Positions 1 through 12,442 are shown, numbered from the stretch's first letter. The stretch is 64,000 bases of DNA from Linum tenue (GCA_946122785.1 CAMGYJ010000010.1:12065467-12129466); one strand, 5' to 3'. Made by a program: numbers and translations. The notes: generated by a model from the sequence alone, not told the origin.

Positions 1-61
1 TGTGGAGTGATTTAGATTTAGAAATGTAGGGTTGAACGTTTAATTTTTAGGCAATTTTAAC

Positions 62-330
62 GATCTTGTTTGTATAGGGGGCTGTCCGGTTCGGTTACCA
101 TTTCGGTTACTCGGTTATAAGTGACCTAACTGTGTCGTTGCGGTTATCTCGGTTAACCAAACAACTAACTGGCAACTGACCGGTCGGTTGTCGGATAACC
201 GATGGGCTCTGTCAGGCGGTTTTCGGTAGGCGTGTCTGTCTTTGCAGTTAACCAATTTTAACCGACATTTCGGGTATTATAACCGAGATAACCGAAAATC
301 CCGCCCTAGGTAGAGCATATGAAGCAAATG
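62..330. repeat. GGTTAACC-rich hAT-like MITE remnant
   Basis: This short segment is dense in CGGTTA/TAACCG motifs in both orientations, the usual composition of small non-autonomous hAT-like elements in plants. I see no clear terminal inverted repeats or target duplication, so the boundaries are approximate and the class is inferred from composition. Similar motifs recur near 31080-31245 and inside 48205-49016. Confidence 0.35.
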
Positions 331-3300
331 TATGTACATACAGAATGGGGGCCACAGAATGGATAGCCCGATTTATTTCTCGAGGAGTAAATGCAAAATG
401 AAGCAAAAGAAAGAGGGAAAGAAGGTTGTGAACTTCTCGCAGAATTTCCCCACCACGAGCATCCGACATCTCACCGTTGAGTAATTGATGACCATTTGTA
501 GGGCATCACTAGTAATCTTAATTGGTCTGTTTGTCCACCCCATTTTCGCAAAAGATGCATTACCTGTCAGATTGCCAATAATTCCACCAAATTGAAGCCC
601 ATTATTGAAGGAATAGCACGTCCAAAGGCAAACAACGGGGTAGATGGAACTGGTGCGAGAGATGGAAATGGTGCGGCTTGAACTAGAGTGTCACAAATCG
701 GACTGCTCAATTAGTACGATATTGTCCGCTTTGGGCCAACCCCGCACGGTTTTTACTTTTGGGTTTCCTTCCCCAAAAGGCCTCGTACTAATGAGCTTGG
801 TGGACACTAATATACAAGGGTCCCTTCCCTTGTATTTCCGATGTGATACTTGGATTGTCCCATAACATAGAGGAAGGACGACAGTCTGGTGATCGACAAA
901 ATGAGACAGCTACTGGCGATGAAGACTAGTGATGGTGTGTTCAGTGGCCATCAGCCACCCGAAACCGCTATTGGGCCAAGTATGGGAGTGTTTAGTGTTG
1001 TTCCTTTTTTTTAGTAATTCATTTAAAAATTGTTTAAGTGTTGATGTCACACCATTACCTAAATTTTTGCCTATAATTCCCAATTTGTCCTGAATTTATA
1101 ATAGTGATAAATTCTAAAAATTAATTGTAATCAATTAATTAGAACCAATTAATTCCCAGTTTGTAAACCCCAGCTACAATTATGTGAATGCTTGTATGAA
1201 TTGAATGATTTGTGTGTGGTTGTGTTTAATGTGAATGTGGAGGTATTATTCATGAATGATTGTGCTGTGTGAAAGTCTATCATTCTAATTGTCATTCTAA
1301 CCTAGGTAGAGAGAAAACCCCCCTTCCTTTCTTTGAAAGAGGCTTAAATGCTGGGTTTTCTAAGGCAATTCATTGTCTCCTAGTTAGGTTAATGCAGGGC
1401 AAACCTCCTATTTCGTATTAGCACCTAGGGTTTGGTTGTGGGTGGTCGTCCGAACTCCGATTCGAGAGTGAAATCTAACCAATCATTAGTCAATAGGTTG
1501 AGAGAGTCGCGTTAGTGGCTTGGATGTATCCCCTTTACTCGACCTAGAGACTAAGAGGGTAGCTTTGCCTACTTGTTAGACTTCCCTACGGTTTACAACC
1601 CCCTCACCACACATGGCCAATCGATCCATCAAGTTGCAATTGCTAGTTATGGGGAGCAACACCTGGGTGAAGCCTTCTCAATTAGTGTCAAAACCATTTC
1701 TATTTGCAAGTACCTTAGCTTTAGATCTTTGTTTTCACCAAAACCATCCGCTAGATAATGTTTCAAATAATCGAAGTAGCGGTACATGGGTCGGCTCGAG
1801 TTGATATTTAAATATACTTGCCCTATATTGCACCCATCTAAAGTTTATACTTGGGAATTAGGTGGGATTTTATTGTGATAGTCAGAGCGAGTCACCTGCC
1901 TCTCATCCTTCCCGCCCCTCCCCTCCGCCTCCCCACCCTCACCCTCCCCTCCGCCTCCCCATCCTTACTCTCCCCCCCCCACCTCTCTCTCCCTCTCTAT
2001 GATCGACAAAGAACATCTCAGTCGGATTTCATATCTGGATTTTTCATATTGGTATTGATTTTTTTGTAGTGGTATTATTTTTTCGCATCGGTATTGATTA
2101 TGTAATGGTATTGTTAATTTGGTATTGATGTTATTGTATTGGTAGTGCTCTTCATGTATTGATATTAGTTAAATCGGTAATTATATTAGTTAATAAGTGG
2201 TATATGTTGTGGTAGTGATAGTGATTTTATGTTTTAGTATTGATTTCTTTTTTTTTTTCTATAAGGGTATTGGTGTTTTTCAAAGTGGTAGTGGTTGTCT
2301 AATAGATTGGTAGTGATTTTTTTTTTTTTTTTGTACAGGAAGATTGAGAAAAATAAGTAAATGAGATCTGGCTGGAGATTACGAAAGTTAGAGAAAGAGA
2401 GAGAATTGTAATTAATAGATTTTTGTAATTGCCTAAAATTTAATTTTTTAAGAAAAATAATTAATAAAATTTATTTTTTATACTCAATTTACGGTTAGTA
2501 ACCATGGTGATTACTATGTAATTTATTAAAATAATTTATTTTTCATTCTCAATTTACCTATGGTGATTACTACTTTTGTACTAATCACCACAACCGCTTC
2601 CTAGTTGTAGGGAGGGGTGGACCCAAGGGTATTTAGGAAGATCGATTATCCAAGGCTCGGTGGTAATTTACGTATAGACAAAAAATTATAATTAATAGTC
2701 CGGGACACCCTGAAATTTGAAAGTCGATTATACTACTCTCGTTTGTAGTTTGCGTATAGGAATATAAGTGGTAGTTTGAGTAATTCAAACCCGGGACACT
2801 ACTATTACTAATAAATATAATTTCCATTAGGCTACAACCTTTTGTTGTTATATTCTAAACATTGTGTAATAGCAAAACCCTATACTCTATCTTTAATTAT
2901 TTTCAAAACCTAACAATTAATCTAATTACAAGCTACCTTTAATTTGTATTGATTTTATGATTGTACGGCAATTATTGAAAGTGTTTTTTCAGTTTTGAGT
3001 TACATCATGAACAAATTTATAAGTCAAATATGCGCCAGTTCGTGAATGATTGTCTAGTAGGATATACCGAGACAAATTTGTTAAGCAGTGTAGACACCAA
3101 GTTTATTTTATAAATTTTTTAGAATATGAAAACACATCATTGAATTTTTTTAACTTGTACGAGTTGGACATTTTCTTATTTAAGAATTATATAATTTTCA
3201 TTAATTATTAATTATATAATTTTTATTTTACTTTTTTTTCTAAAGAGGACATCCCTATATAAAATTTATGGGTCCGTAATAATAAGCAACTTATGCACAG

Positions 3301-3585
3301 TACAATAGCTTGTTGAACTCATTATTCCACTATTAACATACCGTAGCATACATACAACATTCCAGCAAACCAGAGAATACAGGTAATACCAGCATACCTG
3401 TCAGCCAATGGTGTCGAAATATCTATATTTCGTGTTCACCGTATCATCTCTATACATACATACATACATAAAAACATATATACTATACCTCATAAAAGCA
3501 CCCGCGAGGTATCTTACTATCCCCCTTCCTAAAAAAACTCAGGTACCCTCCTGAAAGCAAATAGAAAGCTATACAATATATACTC
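331..3585. other. Intergenic DNA without a recognisable gene
   Basis: The open frames here are short (61-73 codons), overlapping and without recognisable domains. A pyrimidine-rich stretch lies near 1905-2000 and a degenerate minisatellite follows it. The DNA just before 3586 is the 3' flank of the minus-strand PPR-like gene. Confidence 0.6.
2030..2325. repeat. Degenerate GGTATTGATTTT-type minisatellite
   Basis: Variants of a 10-15 base motif (GGTATTGAT, GGTAGTGATT and relatives) separated by T runs repeat for about 300 bases. The units are diverged and irregular, so this looks like an old simple-sequence tract rather than a functional array. Confidence 0.5.
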
Positions 3586-5799
3586 TTAAAGCATCTTCAT
3601 AATCCAGAGCTTATGCTTCTTAACATATAAATACACGAGTGCTGGTCCAATCAAACTCGCATCAGAGAGCCGCTTGCAAACCTTTAGATACGATTCAACA
3701 TCTTCCCATTTATGAATCCTCTTCCTTACCCCCTGCATTACAGCTACCCTGTCCAGATAATCAGGACACAAACCCGCGTCAAGCATCCTAGTCAGCACCT
3801 CTGCCGCCTCGTCATAATACCCTCCTTTGACATAGCCTCTCAATAGCCAAGACAACGACTTCTTCTTACGTAGAGAGCTCATAACCTCGATTCTTGAAAG
3901 CAATCGAGCTATTGCGGTGCTTTCGTTTTTCGATGCGCAGATTGCTAAGACCATGTCGTAGAGATCACCGTCGGCTTCTTTGCCAACAAGCTTCATTTCC
4001 CACAGCTGCCTCTCAGCTTCGACTCCACGTCCAGCACATATGTACATGGCGAGAAGGCGTTCATGGACCGCACCAGAAAGTAAGGAACTTCCTTCCTCAA
4101 TTACCCATCTAGATAGACGTGCACCGTCTTCTATAAGCTCGGATTGATATGTCTCCACCAGGTTTACATTTTCAGGGTCGAGTTCAGCAACCGTGCCGGA
4201 CCTTGAAAAGCTTTTCAGCTTGCGTAAGGCTTTAGCGAGCTCATTTAGCTCTTTGACTACAGCTGTCATTGCAATGAGGTAGGCATAGACTTCTGGCTTC
4301 AGTCCGGACTCTTTAAGATCGATGACCATTTTGACAGCATCTCTGTAGTTTCCATCAACCTGGGATAGTAGAGTTCAAGTCACTGATCACACAAAGAGTA
4401 AGAGGCCTTTTAAAAGTTCTTGCTTTCCTCTTTCAGCTCAAGTGAGCAGGAAAAGAGTATTAGATTATTCAGGTGCAGAAAAAGCTTGTAGAAGCATATA
4501 ATATTACCCGTTTCTTTCCTGATCAGAAACCCAAGAAGAAAAGAGCAAATTCATGCAGAAGCAAGAACACCCATAAGCCTTTTTCATGAGTAAGAAACAA
4601 AAGCTAAGACCAAACCTATGACCTCTGTCGCAAACAAGGACCAAGTCATAGGAGATGTCTGACAAGTAACAGATATCAGCAAGAAAACAAAGTGGCACGT
4701 AAGTGATTGATAACATCACAAACAAGAACCGAGGAGAACCCAGTTGTACCATTTTAGCTCTCAGAGGAGTGCTCCATACTTGATATGCTACCACAAAAGA
4801 GTAAATCCTAAGAAAACTTTTTGACATAATTGACCACTAAGTGTAGTGCAAACTAGCATCGTTTACACTTACAATCAGATAGTATTTCTTTCATGAACCA
4901 TGAGTTGAGATATGGCAGAACATGCCTCACAGTCAATCAGTCATAGATGCAAGGAAAATGATCACAGGGTAGCTAGAAGCAAGTCAACAACAAGAAAGTA
5001 TCATCTCCTTTTAGCAAAGTAAACAGAGGTAACAGAACGTTACCATCATCTTCCACACAAGATAACCCGTTGGACCCCCTTTTTGACCTTCACCGTCATC
5101 CTCAGAACAAGCAATTCCCCGTTTCAAAACCTCATTCACAAACGAAATAGCCATATCCTTCATTCCCATCTCCCAATACAACGATATCACCTTCTCCATC
5201 ATACTGAAACTCGGCTTCAACCCAACACAATCCATATCCACAAGTAGGTCTACCACATCACTGACGGTGTGATTACCCTGAATCAACTTCTTAACCCAGC
5301 CACACATAATTGAAACCATAAGCTCCATGGTCTCCGAATCTACTCGATTCTCCTTTCTCAACCACTCAAACACCTCAAGTGCACACCATGAATCCCTCCC
5401 TTCCTGTGAGAAATATACCAAAACCAATTGCAACTCTCTATCCGATAACCTCTCGTTCATTTCCTCCAGGATATCAGAGGGTTCTCTTGCCATTCTCTCG
5501 AGCTCCTCTATTGCTTCAAAGAACCCTTCACTCATTTCTTCCTCATCCTCACTCGTTACGAGCCGGTCCAGTTCTACCGACCCGTGAAGCCGGAACTCTC
5601 TAATTGGGGATTTAGAATTCAGCTTCGTAATTGATAAATTAGGGCTCTTAGGGTGTTGGTTGCTGCAGATTATGCTAGACGCTCTAGGGCATGGATTCAC
5701 AACAGGCGAAACAGCAAAAATTCGATATTTCTGCTTAACAGAATACGACGAGCAGAGCTTAGCCACAGAAGCAAGTAAATGATTAGCGGTGGACGCCAT
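3586..5799 (-). CDS. PPR-like organellar protein, two exons
   Basis: Coding exons are 5044-5799 and 3586-4359, joined across a 684-base phase-0 GT-AG intron (4360-5043); the product is 509 residues. The start at 5799 opens a Ser-rich, acid-poor N-terminus typical of a plastid or mitochondrial transit peptide. The frame stays open upstream to 6009, but that extension looks unconserved. A CAG immediately before GT-ATG could be a 5' UTR splice acceptor. The mature part has a conserved acidic helical block (EGFFEAIEELERMAREPSD, about residues 83-101), then helical-pair repeats of PPR type: CALEVFEWLRKENRVDSETM, a motif ending in GLKPSF, YLIAMTAVVKELNE and SWLLRGYVKGGYYDEAAEVL. I recall it as the Arabidopsis At2g30100-type family; exact function unknown. 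Length and frame suggest an intact gene. The 107-codon frame at 4504-4827 lies inside the intron and is not a gene. Confidence 0.87.
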
Positions 5800-6747
5800 A
5801 CCTGAAATTCTCTCCAGGAACGAGAAAATAACAGAGCAATAGATAGAAGAGCGAGCAAAGTGAGTGACTTTCCCCGTTTGGCTTCCGACAAAACAGGGGG
5901 AACGGGAAAGGAGAGGAAAAGGAAGCGAAATCCGAATCTCAAGGAACGCTTGGCTTCGACATTTGGAGCCCGATAAACCGAACAAGAGAGACAGCCACAC
6001 AAAAGCCAAAAGTTCAGTTTACTTTAACCATCCAGTCGCTACAGCAACAACTCGAATTTTCTCAGCGGCCAAACAGAAAAGGAGGTGGGTTTGGTGAAGA
6101 AGGACATATATCTTACAAGTTGCAGCAGCGGAAAGTTCACAGCTTGGAAACCAAATCACATGAAAGATAGGCGGAAACTGGACGTTCCCCCGTGGGGGAG
6201 AAGAACAGAGTGGAGGATAATTTGGAAGGGGCTTAGCAAGAATTTTGAAAGGATTAGATTACTTTGAGGAGGGGAAATTGAGAAAGCGAAAGGCAAACGA
6301 CGGAAACTCGGAAAGGGATGGCAATGGAAAAGGAATTTGGGTGGCTGATTTGTGTCTTGTGTGGTTAGCTACTTAGCTCGCTCAGGGGAATGGTTGAGAG
6401 CGGTCAGCAATGGCGGTCATTCGCCAGCCGCTGGCGCTGGGAGATAAACAGCAACTGGGATGGCAACATAACCACTATCCACCGAGTCCCTACTCGACCC
6501 AATCCGTTTAAAATGGGTAAAATTTCTATTGACGGATTACGGATCGAGTTTGGGTTTAAACTCGTTCTATTATTTTGTGGGTTAGGTTGGGTTCGGTTCG
6601 GGTTTAGTCATATCAATTCCATTCCACCCGTCTAATTTGTTCTTCCTTATTATATAGAATGAAGTTAATATTATGGAGTGAAGAATGAAAAAGTTTAACT
6701 TTAGTTGACAAAGAGAGAAGTTTTCAATTTATTGTTTTATTTATGGA
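5800..6747. other. 5' flank of the PPR-like gene
   Basis: This holds the leader and promoter of the minus-strand gene. The frames on the plus strand (6085-6267, 6390-6635) have no recognisable domain and overlap the expected leader and promoter, so I do not call them. The right part, near 6480-6630, has short runs of GGGTTNGG-type sequence like that in hAT-like elements. No TATA box can be assigned with confidence. Confidence 0.5.
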
Positions 6748-6791
6748 GGGAGCGGATACTATAACAACATCTCCTTTGTTGTTACGGTAAC

Positions 6792-7488
6792 TAGGGCTGG
6801 GCATGCGGGCGGATCATCCACGGGTTTGGGCCGACCCACCCGCATTTGACCCGAATTTCGTTAAGTGGGTGGGTCTATGGGTGGGTGACGGGTTGTGCTG
6901 GGAGCCATCCGCCGGGTGGTGGGTGGGTTGTGGGTGGGTGCGCGGGTGACCCGCTCAACCCAACAGCAAAAAGATCAAAGTCGTCGGCGCTAGAGAGGGG
7001 AGAGTGGAGACGTTAGACATAAACTAGGACTGCTCCTGGAGTTTAAACCTCAAAGCCAACCTTCCAAATAGCGATCCCCTCTTCTTCCCTTTATTTTTTC
7101 CTCTAATTCTTGTGCCTAAATCACTGCTCTTTCCTTTGTGGAATTATTTTTTTTAGTTCCTTGCACCTGATAATCATCTCAATTTGTAGAAAACTCTTTC
7201 ATCATAGAATTTCTATCCATTTTAAGAACTAATTCGACATTTTTCGCCTTATTTCATCTTCTTGTTTCCACTCTCTTCGCCTATTATCATGTCAAGTTGA
7301 CTCCTTTATATTATATACATTGTGATGTGGGTGAACCCACAAACCCACCCAAATCATCCACCATCCGCCCGACCCAACCCGAGACTAAATGTGGGTGGGT
7401 GGTGGGTTAAAAATTATCAATCCGTTTAAACGCGGGTGGGTGCATTTTATGGTCAAAATCCACCCGACCCACCCAATGCCCACCCCTA
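6792..7488. mobile_element. Non-autonomous hAT element
   Basis: The termini are TAGGGCTGGGCATGCGGG on the left and, reading inward from the right, TAGGGGTGGGCATTGGGT, typical hAT ends. The 697-base element is flanked by a perfect 8-bp duplication ACGGTAAC (6784-6791 and 7489-7496). There is no transposase frame. It interrupts an older MULE inverted repeat, which reads continuously once this element and one duplication copy are removed. Confidence 0.85.
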
Positions 7489-7559
7489 ACGGTAACAACA
7501 GGGTTCATTAAGGGTAAAAAAGTAATTTAATCGTAAAAAATAAAAAATAATCTATTTAT

Positions 7560-8069
7560 CCATCCGGACTTTCCGATGACGAGATCTTCCCTTCCCAAAT
7601 CTGAGATTCTCCTTCGCCTCCGCCTCTCTTTTCTATTCGTCCAGACTCAGCGCCGGTCCGGCTACCCACGAATCCTCTTTCCACTGCAAAATCCCCACCA
7701 CCACTACTCCAAGCATCCCGTCGCAAAACCACAATCGTCCCGCCGAATAACCCCAGCGACGATGAACAGAAGGTGCAATCGATGGGGTCCGAGCTCCAAT
7801 TCACAGTTGCATTGACGAGGAGTCCCTGTTGAGCGAAATTCAGTTGCTGAAGCTCCAATCCAGGTCTTAGAGAAGTGGATTTCGGTTGACGGAGTCGATG
7901 CGGTGCCTGCGAATGTCGGAGCATTGCTGCAGGTTTTGAAGGACCGGAGTTTGACTCTAGAGAGCGTGTCGTGGTTTAGCACGAGAAAAAACAAAACGGA
8001 ATGCAGCAGGCCAGAAGCCGGCACCGTTCACACCTCATCGTTCACCGCTTCTTCTTCTTCTTCCTCATT
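7560..8069 (+). pseudogene. GC-rich, gene-like fragment in the MULE zone
   Basis: This stretch is clearly GC-richer than its surroundings and has overlapping frames on both strands, including a helical peptide near 7870-7970 (QVLEKWISVDGVDAVPANVG, continuing LLQVLKDRSLTLE). Frames are broken and I do not recognise the source gene. The composition and position between MULE termini suggest captured exon sequence, but this is inference. Confidence 0.3.
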
Positions 8070-8282
8070 GGACATGAGGGGACTAGATACTATAACAACA
8101 CTCCTAGTGTTGTTATTGTAACAACACTAGTCTCCAACCAATAGGAAGTTAGGATTGTGATGACTTTTTATTAAATGAGTTGACCTAGTGTAAAATCAAA
8201 ACAGGGGTATAATTGTCATTATGAAAAATATGTTTAAATAATAATAAAAATAAAAAATAATTTTTATTTTCGGCCCAAAATT

Positions 8283-8500
8283 TTGGTCGCCGGAATTCGG
8301 CCACCGGTCGCCGGAATCTGGTCGCCGGTCACCGGAATATGCTATTTTTGTCGCCGGAATATGCTCACCGGCGTCGGAATATACTTACCGGCGTCGGAAT
8401 CTAGTCATCGGGGTCGGAATATGCCTATCGGTGCCGGAATCTGCTCACTGACGGTCACCGGAGTTCGGTCAACGGTCAACGACCACCGGATGTTATGGTC
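8283..8500 (+). repeat. GCCGGAATATG minisatellite in the left arm
   Basis: Units of about 19-22 bases around GCCGGAATATGCTCACCGGC are repeated roughly ten times with drift. The reverse-complement array sits at 14515-14740 in the opposite arm. The array reads through in several frames, so the open frames across it are not genes. Confidence 0.7.
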
Positions 8501-8509
8501 TGCATTGTG

Positions 8510-9180
8510 AGATTTATAGTTTGGTTTCTCATATTTTTGTATACTTTTTGTGGTTTGCTTTATCGTGTTTGTGGTTTGCATTGAGAAGCTTCTGGTTTGC
8601 ATTGAGGGGTTTCTGGTTTGTTTTAATATATTTGCGGTTTGTTTTGTGGGGTTTGTGGTTTGTTTTAGGAGATTTGTGGTATGCATTAGGAGGTTCCTAG
8701 TTTGCATCAAGAAGTTTCTGGTGTGCTTTCGAAACTTTTGTGGTTTGCTTTGCGAGGTTTAAGGTTTGTTTTAAGATATTTGTGGTTTGCTTTGTGAGGT
8801 TTCTGGTTTGTTTTAATATATTTGTGGTCTACATTAGGACGTTTTTGGTTTGATTTACCGTGTTTGTGGTTTGCATTAGGGGGTTTCTGGTGTGCTTTTC
8901 AAAATATTTATAGTTTGCTTTGTTAGATTTCTGGTTTGTTTTAGGGAATTTGTGTCATGCATTGGGAGGTTTCTGGTATGTTTTTTTGTGGTTTGTTTTA
9001 TCGTATTTATTGTCTGCGGTAGAAAGTTTTCTGGTGTGCATTAGAAATATTTATAGTTTGTTTTGTGAGGTTTCTGGTATGTTTTAGGTCATTTGTGTTC
9101 TGCATTAGGATGTTTCTAGTTAGCTTTTTGTGGTTTGTTTTATGGTATTTGTGATTTGTATTTGGAAGTTTCTGATGCTG
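8510..9180 (+). repeat. GTGGTTTGCATTAGG minisatellite in the left arm
   Basis: Units of about 29-31 bases combine GTTTGTGGTTTGCATTAGG with GGTTTCTGGTTTGCTTT and repeat some twenty times. The complementary array is at 14028-14480. The repetitive frames at 8405-8710 and 8550-8762 are translations of these units. Confidence 0.75.
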
Positions 9181-9464
9181 ATAACTAACAAACAAATACA
9201 AAATTGTTACAAGGCTACAACCACATTTGGAATCGCAAATCACTAATTGTAACAGAGCTCTTACATATTAAAGCACTCATACTCATACAAATAGCATTAG
9301 TCGTCGATTCACTCGTATTTTCATACAACAATTTTTCTTGCAGCGACTGATCATATCTTTTCTTCTCTCAACCTCTCTTCTCTGTTGTTTGTCTTCTCCA
9401 CCATTATCAAATACCATGGCCTCATTTTCATCCATCGAAACCACCAAAAATCTCCTCCACAACT

Positions 9465-9833
9465 TTAACGTCCCGATACTTTACCCAACACCTGCCCAGC
9501 TGCTCCCACGTCTCTGCAACGGCTGATCAGGGTATCCTTCGCGCCGGCCAAGCAGTTGCGACAAGCCGACTCAGCGATGCCAGTGGCGATCGCATCCGTC
9601 GAGCAGAGGCCGAAGGCGTACATCTGCAGTCCGTTGCCGGAACTGGCCGTCAACACGTTGCAGTAGCGCTTCAGCTCCCCTGGCTTTCGTGGCACCACCG
9701 CTTTCAGGTCCTCAATGAGATCAACCGCCGTCGCCGCGTCGCACCTGACGCTCCAGTCTTGGCAGTACAAGGCGCCAACGCCGGCGACCAGGAGAAGAAA
9801 GGTGGAGGGAAACGTGATGACTAGATCGAACAC
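9465..9833 (-). pseudogene. Gnk2/DUF26 domain gene fragment
   Basis: An open frame of 122 residues starts with a hydrophobic signal-like segment (FPSTFLLLVAGVGALYC), followed by a Gnk2-like (stress-antifungal) pattern: a Cys before TASSGNGLQMYAFGLC, then ESACRNCL and ISRC, close to the family's conserved C-x2-C plus terminal Cys. Full secreted proteins or receptor kinases of this family usually carry two such domains. Here only one is present and the frame runs out into MULE DNA. It lies between MULE ends at 8079 and 10029 and is GC-richer than its flanks. I read it as a captured fragment; expression from the MULE terminus is possible but not shown. Confidence 0.6.
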
Positions 9834-10145
9834 TGCCGGTGGATCGACGAAGGCGAAGGTGTTCTAGGTCGAACGAGGCAAAGTGGGAGAGCAGGGAGCT
9901 TTTATCTTCTACGTATTTGAGTTTTAATTTAATTTTTATATTTTTAATGTGTTCATTTACTCTTTTACCCTTAATGAATCCTGTTGTTACTATAACAACA
10001 AAAAGACTGTTGTTATTCTATCCGGCCCCGGACATGAGTACATGACTAAATAAGGGATTTGGAAAAGGATTTATCTCCAGTGCCAAATTTTAGGAAGGGT
10101 TTAAGAAAATAATTATATTTCTCCCACGTAATGCAAATTGTCTTG

Positions 10146-11217
10146 GGGGTCGTTTGGATGAGGAATTTGTGTATTGAGGGATTTGAGCCTAATTCCCTCA
10201 ATCAAAAACCCAGGAAATTTAAAACGAAGGATTTAGCTAAATAACTTGTTTGTTTGAGAATGTGGGTTTTTAATAAGAAAAATGAAATTACAGCTTTGCC
10301 CATGTTTCTTTGTCTGGCTCGTCCCTTAGCTTCCTCCACCGGTTTGCGCCTCTGCTTCGCCACCAAATTCGATCTCCTCAAAACCCCAGGCGAGCATCGT
10401 CCAAACTCACAGCAGCTTGTTGTCTGTACTCGTCCGGAATTCGTTAATCCGACCTCTCCTCAATCAATCCCGGCTATCAATTTGCGAACCTAAAACCCTG
10501 CAACCCAAATCGATGAACAAGAACTCAAAATCCTACAAGCCAAATCGATGAAACAAGAACCCAGAACTCCATAATTGATTCATCCCACTTCGTGCTCTTC
10601 TCTCTCACATCAATCAGACCCCTTCGTCACCTCCTAACCCGTCACCACCACCACCGTCTCCTCCAACCATTATCTCCTCCACTTAGATCTGATTGATTGC
10701 ATCGACAATAGAGGAATGAATGATTTTGGCGGCGGAGCAGAGAATAAGAAGTGGAAGCAACCGCCGCCGCTCCAAGTCAAAATCCATAGTCGGCGTCGAG
10801 CGACAAATCTGCTCACCCAGAAATCGCAAACGGACGAAAAAATCCCACCGGCCCTTTTCCCAAATGAGGAAGGTTTCGAGTTGAAAGGGGTGGAGGATAT
10901 GGGAAGCAACAATAGGATGGGAGGTCGGCGGGACTGGGTTTGGAGATTGGGAAGAAACAGAGTGGGGAGAGATGGAAGAAAGAGTTGGGTTGGGGAAAGG
11001 GATAGTTATGGAAACGAAACAAAAATAATGAGGGATTGTGAAATAGCTGGTGGTCATCAGCTATTTCAAAAACCCACATTTGAGGGTTTTTAAAATTCTT
11101 AATTGTAAAAACTTTCATCTATCCAAACGTAGGATTGTTTTAAAATCCTGCACAACGAGGGATTGTTTTAAAATTCCTCACAAATCTCTTGTTACATTCC
11201 CTTATCCAAACGACCCC
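10146..11217. mobile_element. TIR element with GGGGTCGTTTGGAT ends
   Basis: The ends GGGGTCGTTTGGATGAGG and CTTATCCAAACGACCCC are inverted, and a 3-base direct repeat TTG flanks them (10143-10145 and 11218-11220). The short duplication suggests a PIF/Harbinger-like element. The GC-rich interior near 10300-10950 has gene-like composition on both strands but no protein I recognise and no transposase. Confidence 0.65.
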
Positions 11218-11348
11218 TTGAGTTTTTCTCGTCTATTTTTCCTGCAATTTGAGTTTTACCTTTTTTAAGTACAACTTTTACTGTGCATTATTTTTTTTTA
11301 TTTTTTTCCACGCAATTCTTTTGTAGGACAGAGCATGACATTTATATA

Positions 11349-12442
11349 GGGTAATTATCATAAATGGTCACAAACCTTTGCACTTTGTACAAAATGGTCA
11401 CAAACCTTTAATTTTGCACGTTTCAGTCAAATTAGTTTGAGTGAATAACAATGAGGTCATTCCGTCCATTTCCATCCAAATTTCTGTTAAATTTGACCGG
11501 TCAACAATCCAAGTCAACAATTATATTAATAAAATAAATCATCTAACCAACCGCTTGGGCTCAACTCAACCCACCCAAACTTTAAGACCCACCCACAATT
11601 TCTTCGAAAACAAATCCCCACCTCCCCATCGCCATGGACAATGGTTACCTTCTCCCAGAACCAACCTCCCCATCTGTTTTTTTATTTATAGATTTGCATC
11701 TCTAAAACCCACCTGGCCTCTTGATTTCAGAACCAAATCCCCCTTTCTCCTTCCTTTAATTGGTTCGCCTCCATTTACCTTCCCATCTCTTCCTCCCTTT
11801 TGCGGTACAAATCTGTCTCCATTACGATTCTTTCAATGCTTCTAACAACTGCTCCCTCTTATATCAGTGGCTGGATTCTTCAAATCATCAAGAGGAAGAT
11901 CTTCTTGCCGAAGAGGAGGATGGCGACTAATTAGCTGGGACTGTTTAGCAGCGGAAGATGAATCACCCCACCTCCCGCAGTTCAGCCGGCGAACGAATCG
12001 GGGGGAGGAGCGCCGACGAGGATGAGGATGGTGGACGAATCGGTTGGAGTAGCGCTAGCGAGGAGGAGGACGGCGGACGAATCGATTGGAGGAGGTCTGG
12101 TTATCGACGGCAGGAGAATCTCAAATCACCCCCTCTCCTCGCGACTTCTGGTCTGGCTTTCCCGCAAAGCTCGATTTGGGGATAATAGTCCACATGGATA
12201 AAGGGTTTGTTCCGGCCGGTTGAATAACTGGGTTAAGTGGGCTGGTTAACCATTTTTTAATTAATATTTATACTGACGTGTCATGCTGACGGGGCGATTA
12301 GGACGGAATTCGGAACGGAATTGGACGGATTTATCATTTCGTTATTCGCTCAAACCTTTATTACCAAAACGTGCAAAATTAAAGTATTGTGACCATTTTG
12401 TACAAATTGATTAGGTTTGTGACCATTTATGATAACTACCCC
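11349..12442. mobile_element. Mutator-like element, 9-bp TSD
   Basis: Terminal inverted repeats start GGGTAATTATCATAAATGGT (left) and, read inward from the right, GGGGTAGTTATCATAAATGG. They are flanked by the perfect 9-bp duplication ATTTATATA (11340-11348 and 12443-12451). The 1094-base element has no transposase. GC-rich sequence at 11560-12180 may be captured DNA; I do not recognise it. Confidence 0.8.

Larger units (their letters stand above)
8079..9180 (+). repeat. Left arm of a ~1 kb MULE inverted repeat
   Basis: From the tip at 8079 this arm matches the reverse complement of the arm ending at 14974 across a 200-base AT-rich tip (including the GTTGACCTAGTG region), a GCCGGAATATG minisatellite and a GTGGTTTGCATT minisatellite. 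Small indels and changed minisatellite copy number are the main differences. Such long TIRs are typical of some MULEs. Confidence 0.75.
8079..10029. mobile_element. MULE with perfect 9-bp duplication and unlike ends
   Basis: The left end begins GGGACTAGATACTATAACAA. The right end, read inward, begins GGGGCCGGATAGAATAACAA. A perfect 9-bp direct repeat GGACATGAG lies immediately outside each end (8070-8078 and 10030-10038), the normal Mutator target-site signature. The two ends resemble each other only for about 25 bases; each has its longer inverted partner elsewhere (14974 and 6748). The element therefore looks chimeric. Its cargo is a minisatellite-rich arm and a Gnk2-like gene fragment. Confidence 0.6.

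Noticed and set aside
4504..4827. 107-codon frame on the minus strand
   Set aside because: It lies wholly inside the intron of the PPR-like gene and has no recognisable domain.
5800..6009. N-terminal extension of the PPR-like exon
   Set aside because: The frame is open, but the residues do not look like a transit peptide, and the ATG at 5799 gives a better start and a family-like length.
8405..8762. Overlapping repetitive frames on both strands
   Set aside because: They are translations of minisatellite units.
8283..9180. Possible CRISPR array
   Set aside because: The units are diverged minisatellites without regular unique spacers, in plant nuclear DNA, and mirrored in the opposite transposon arm.
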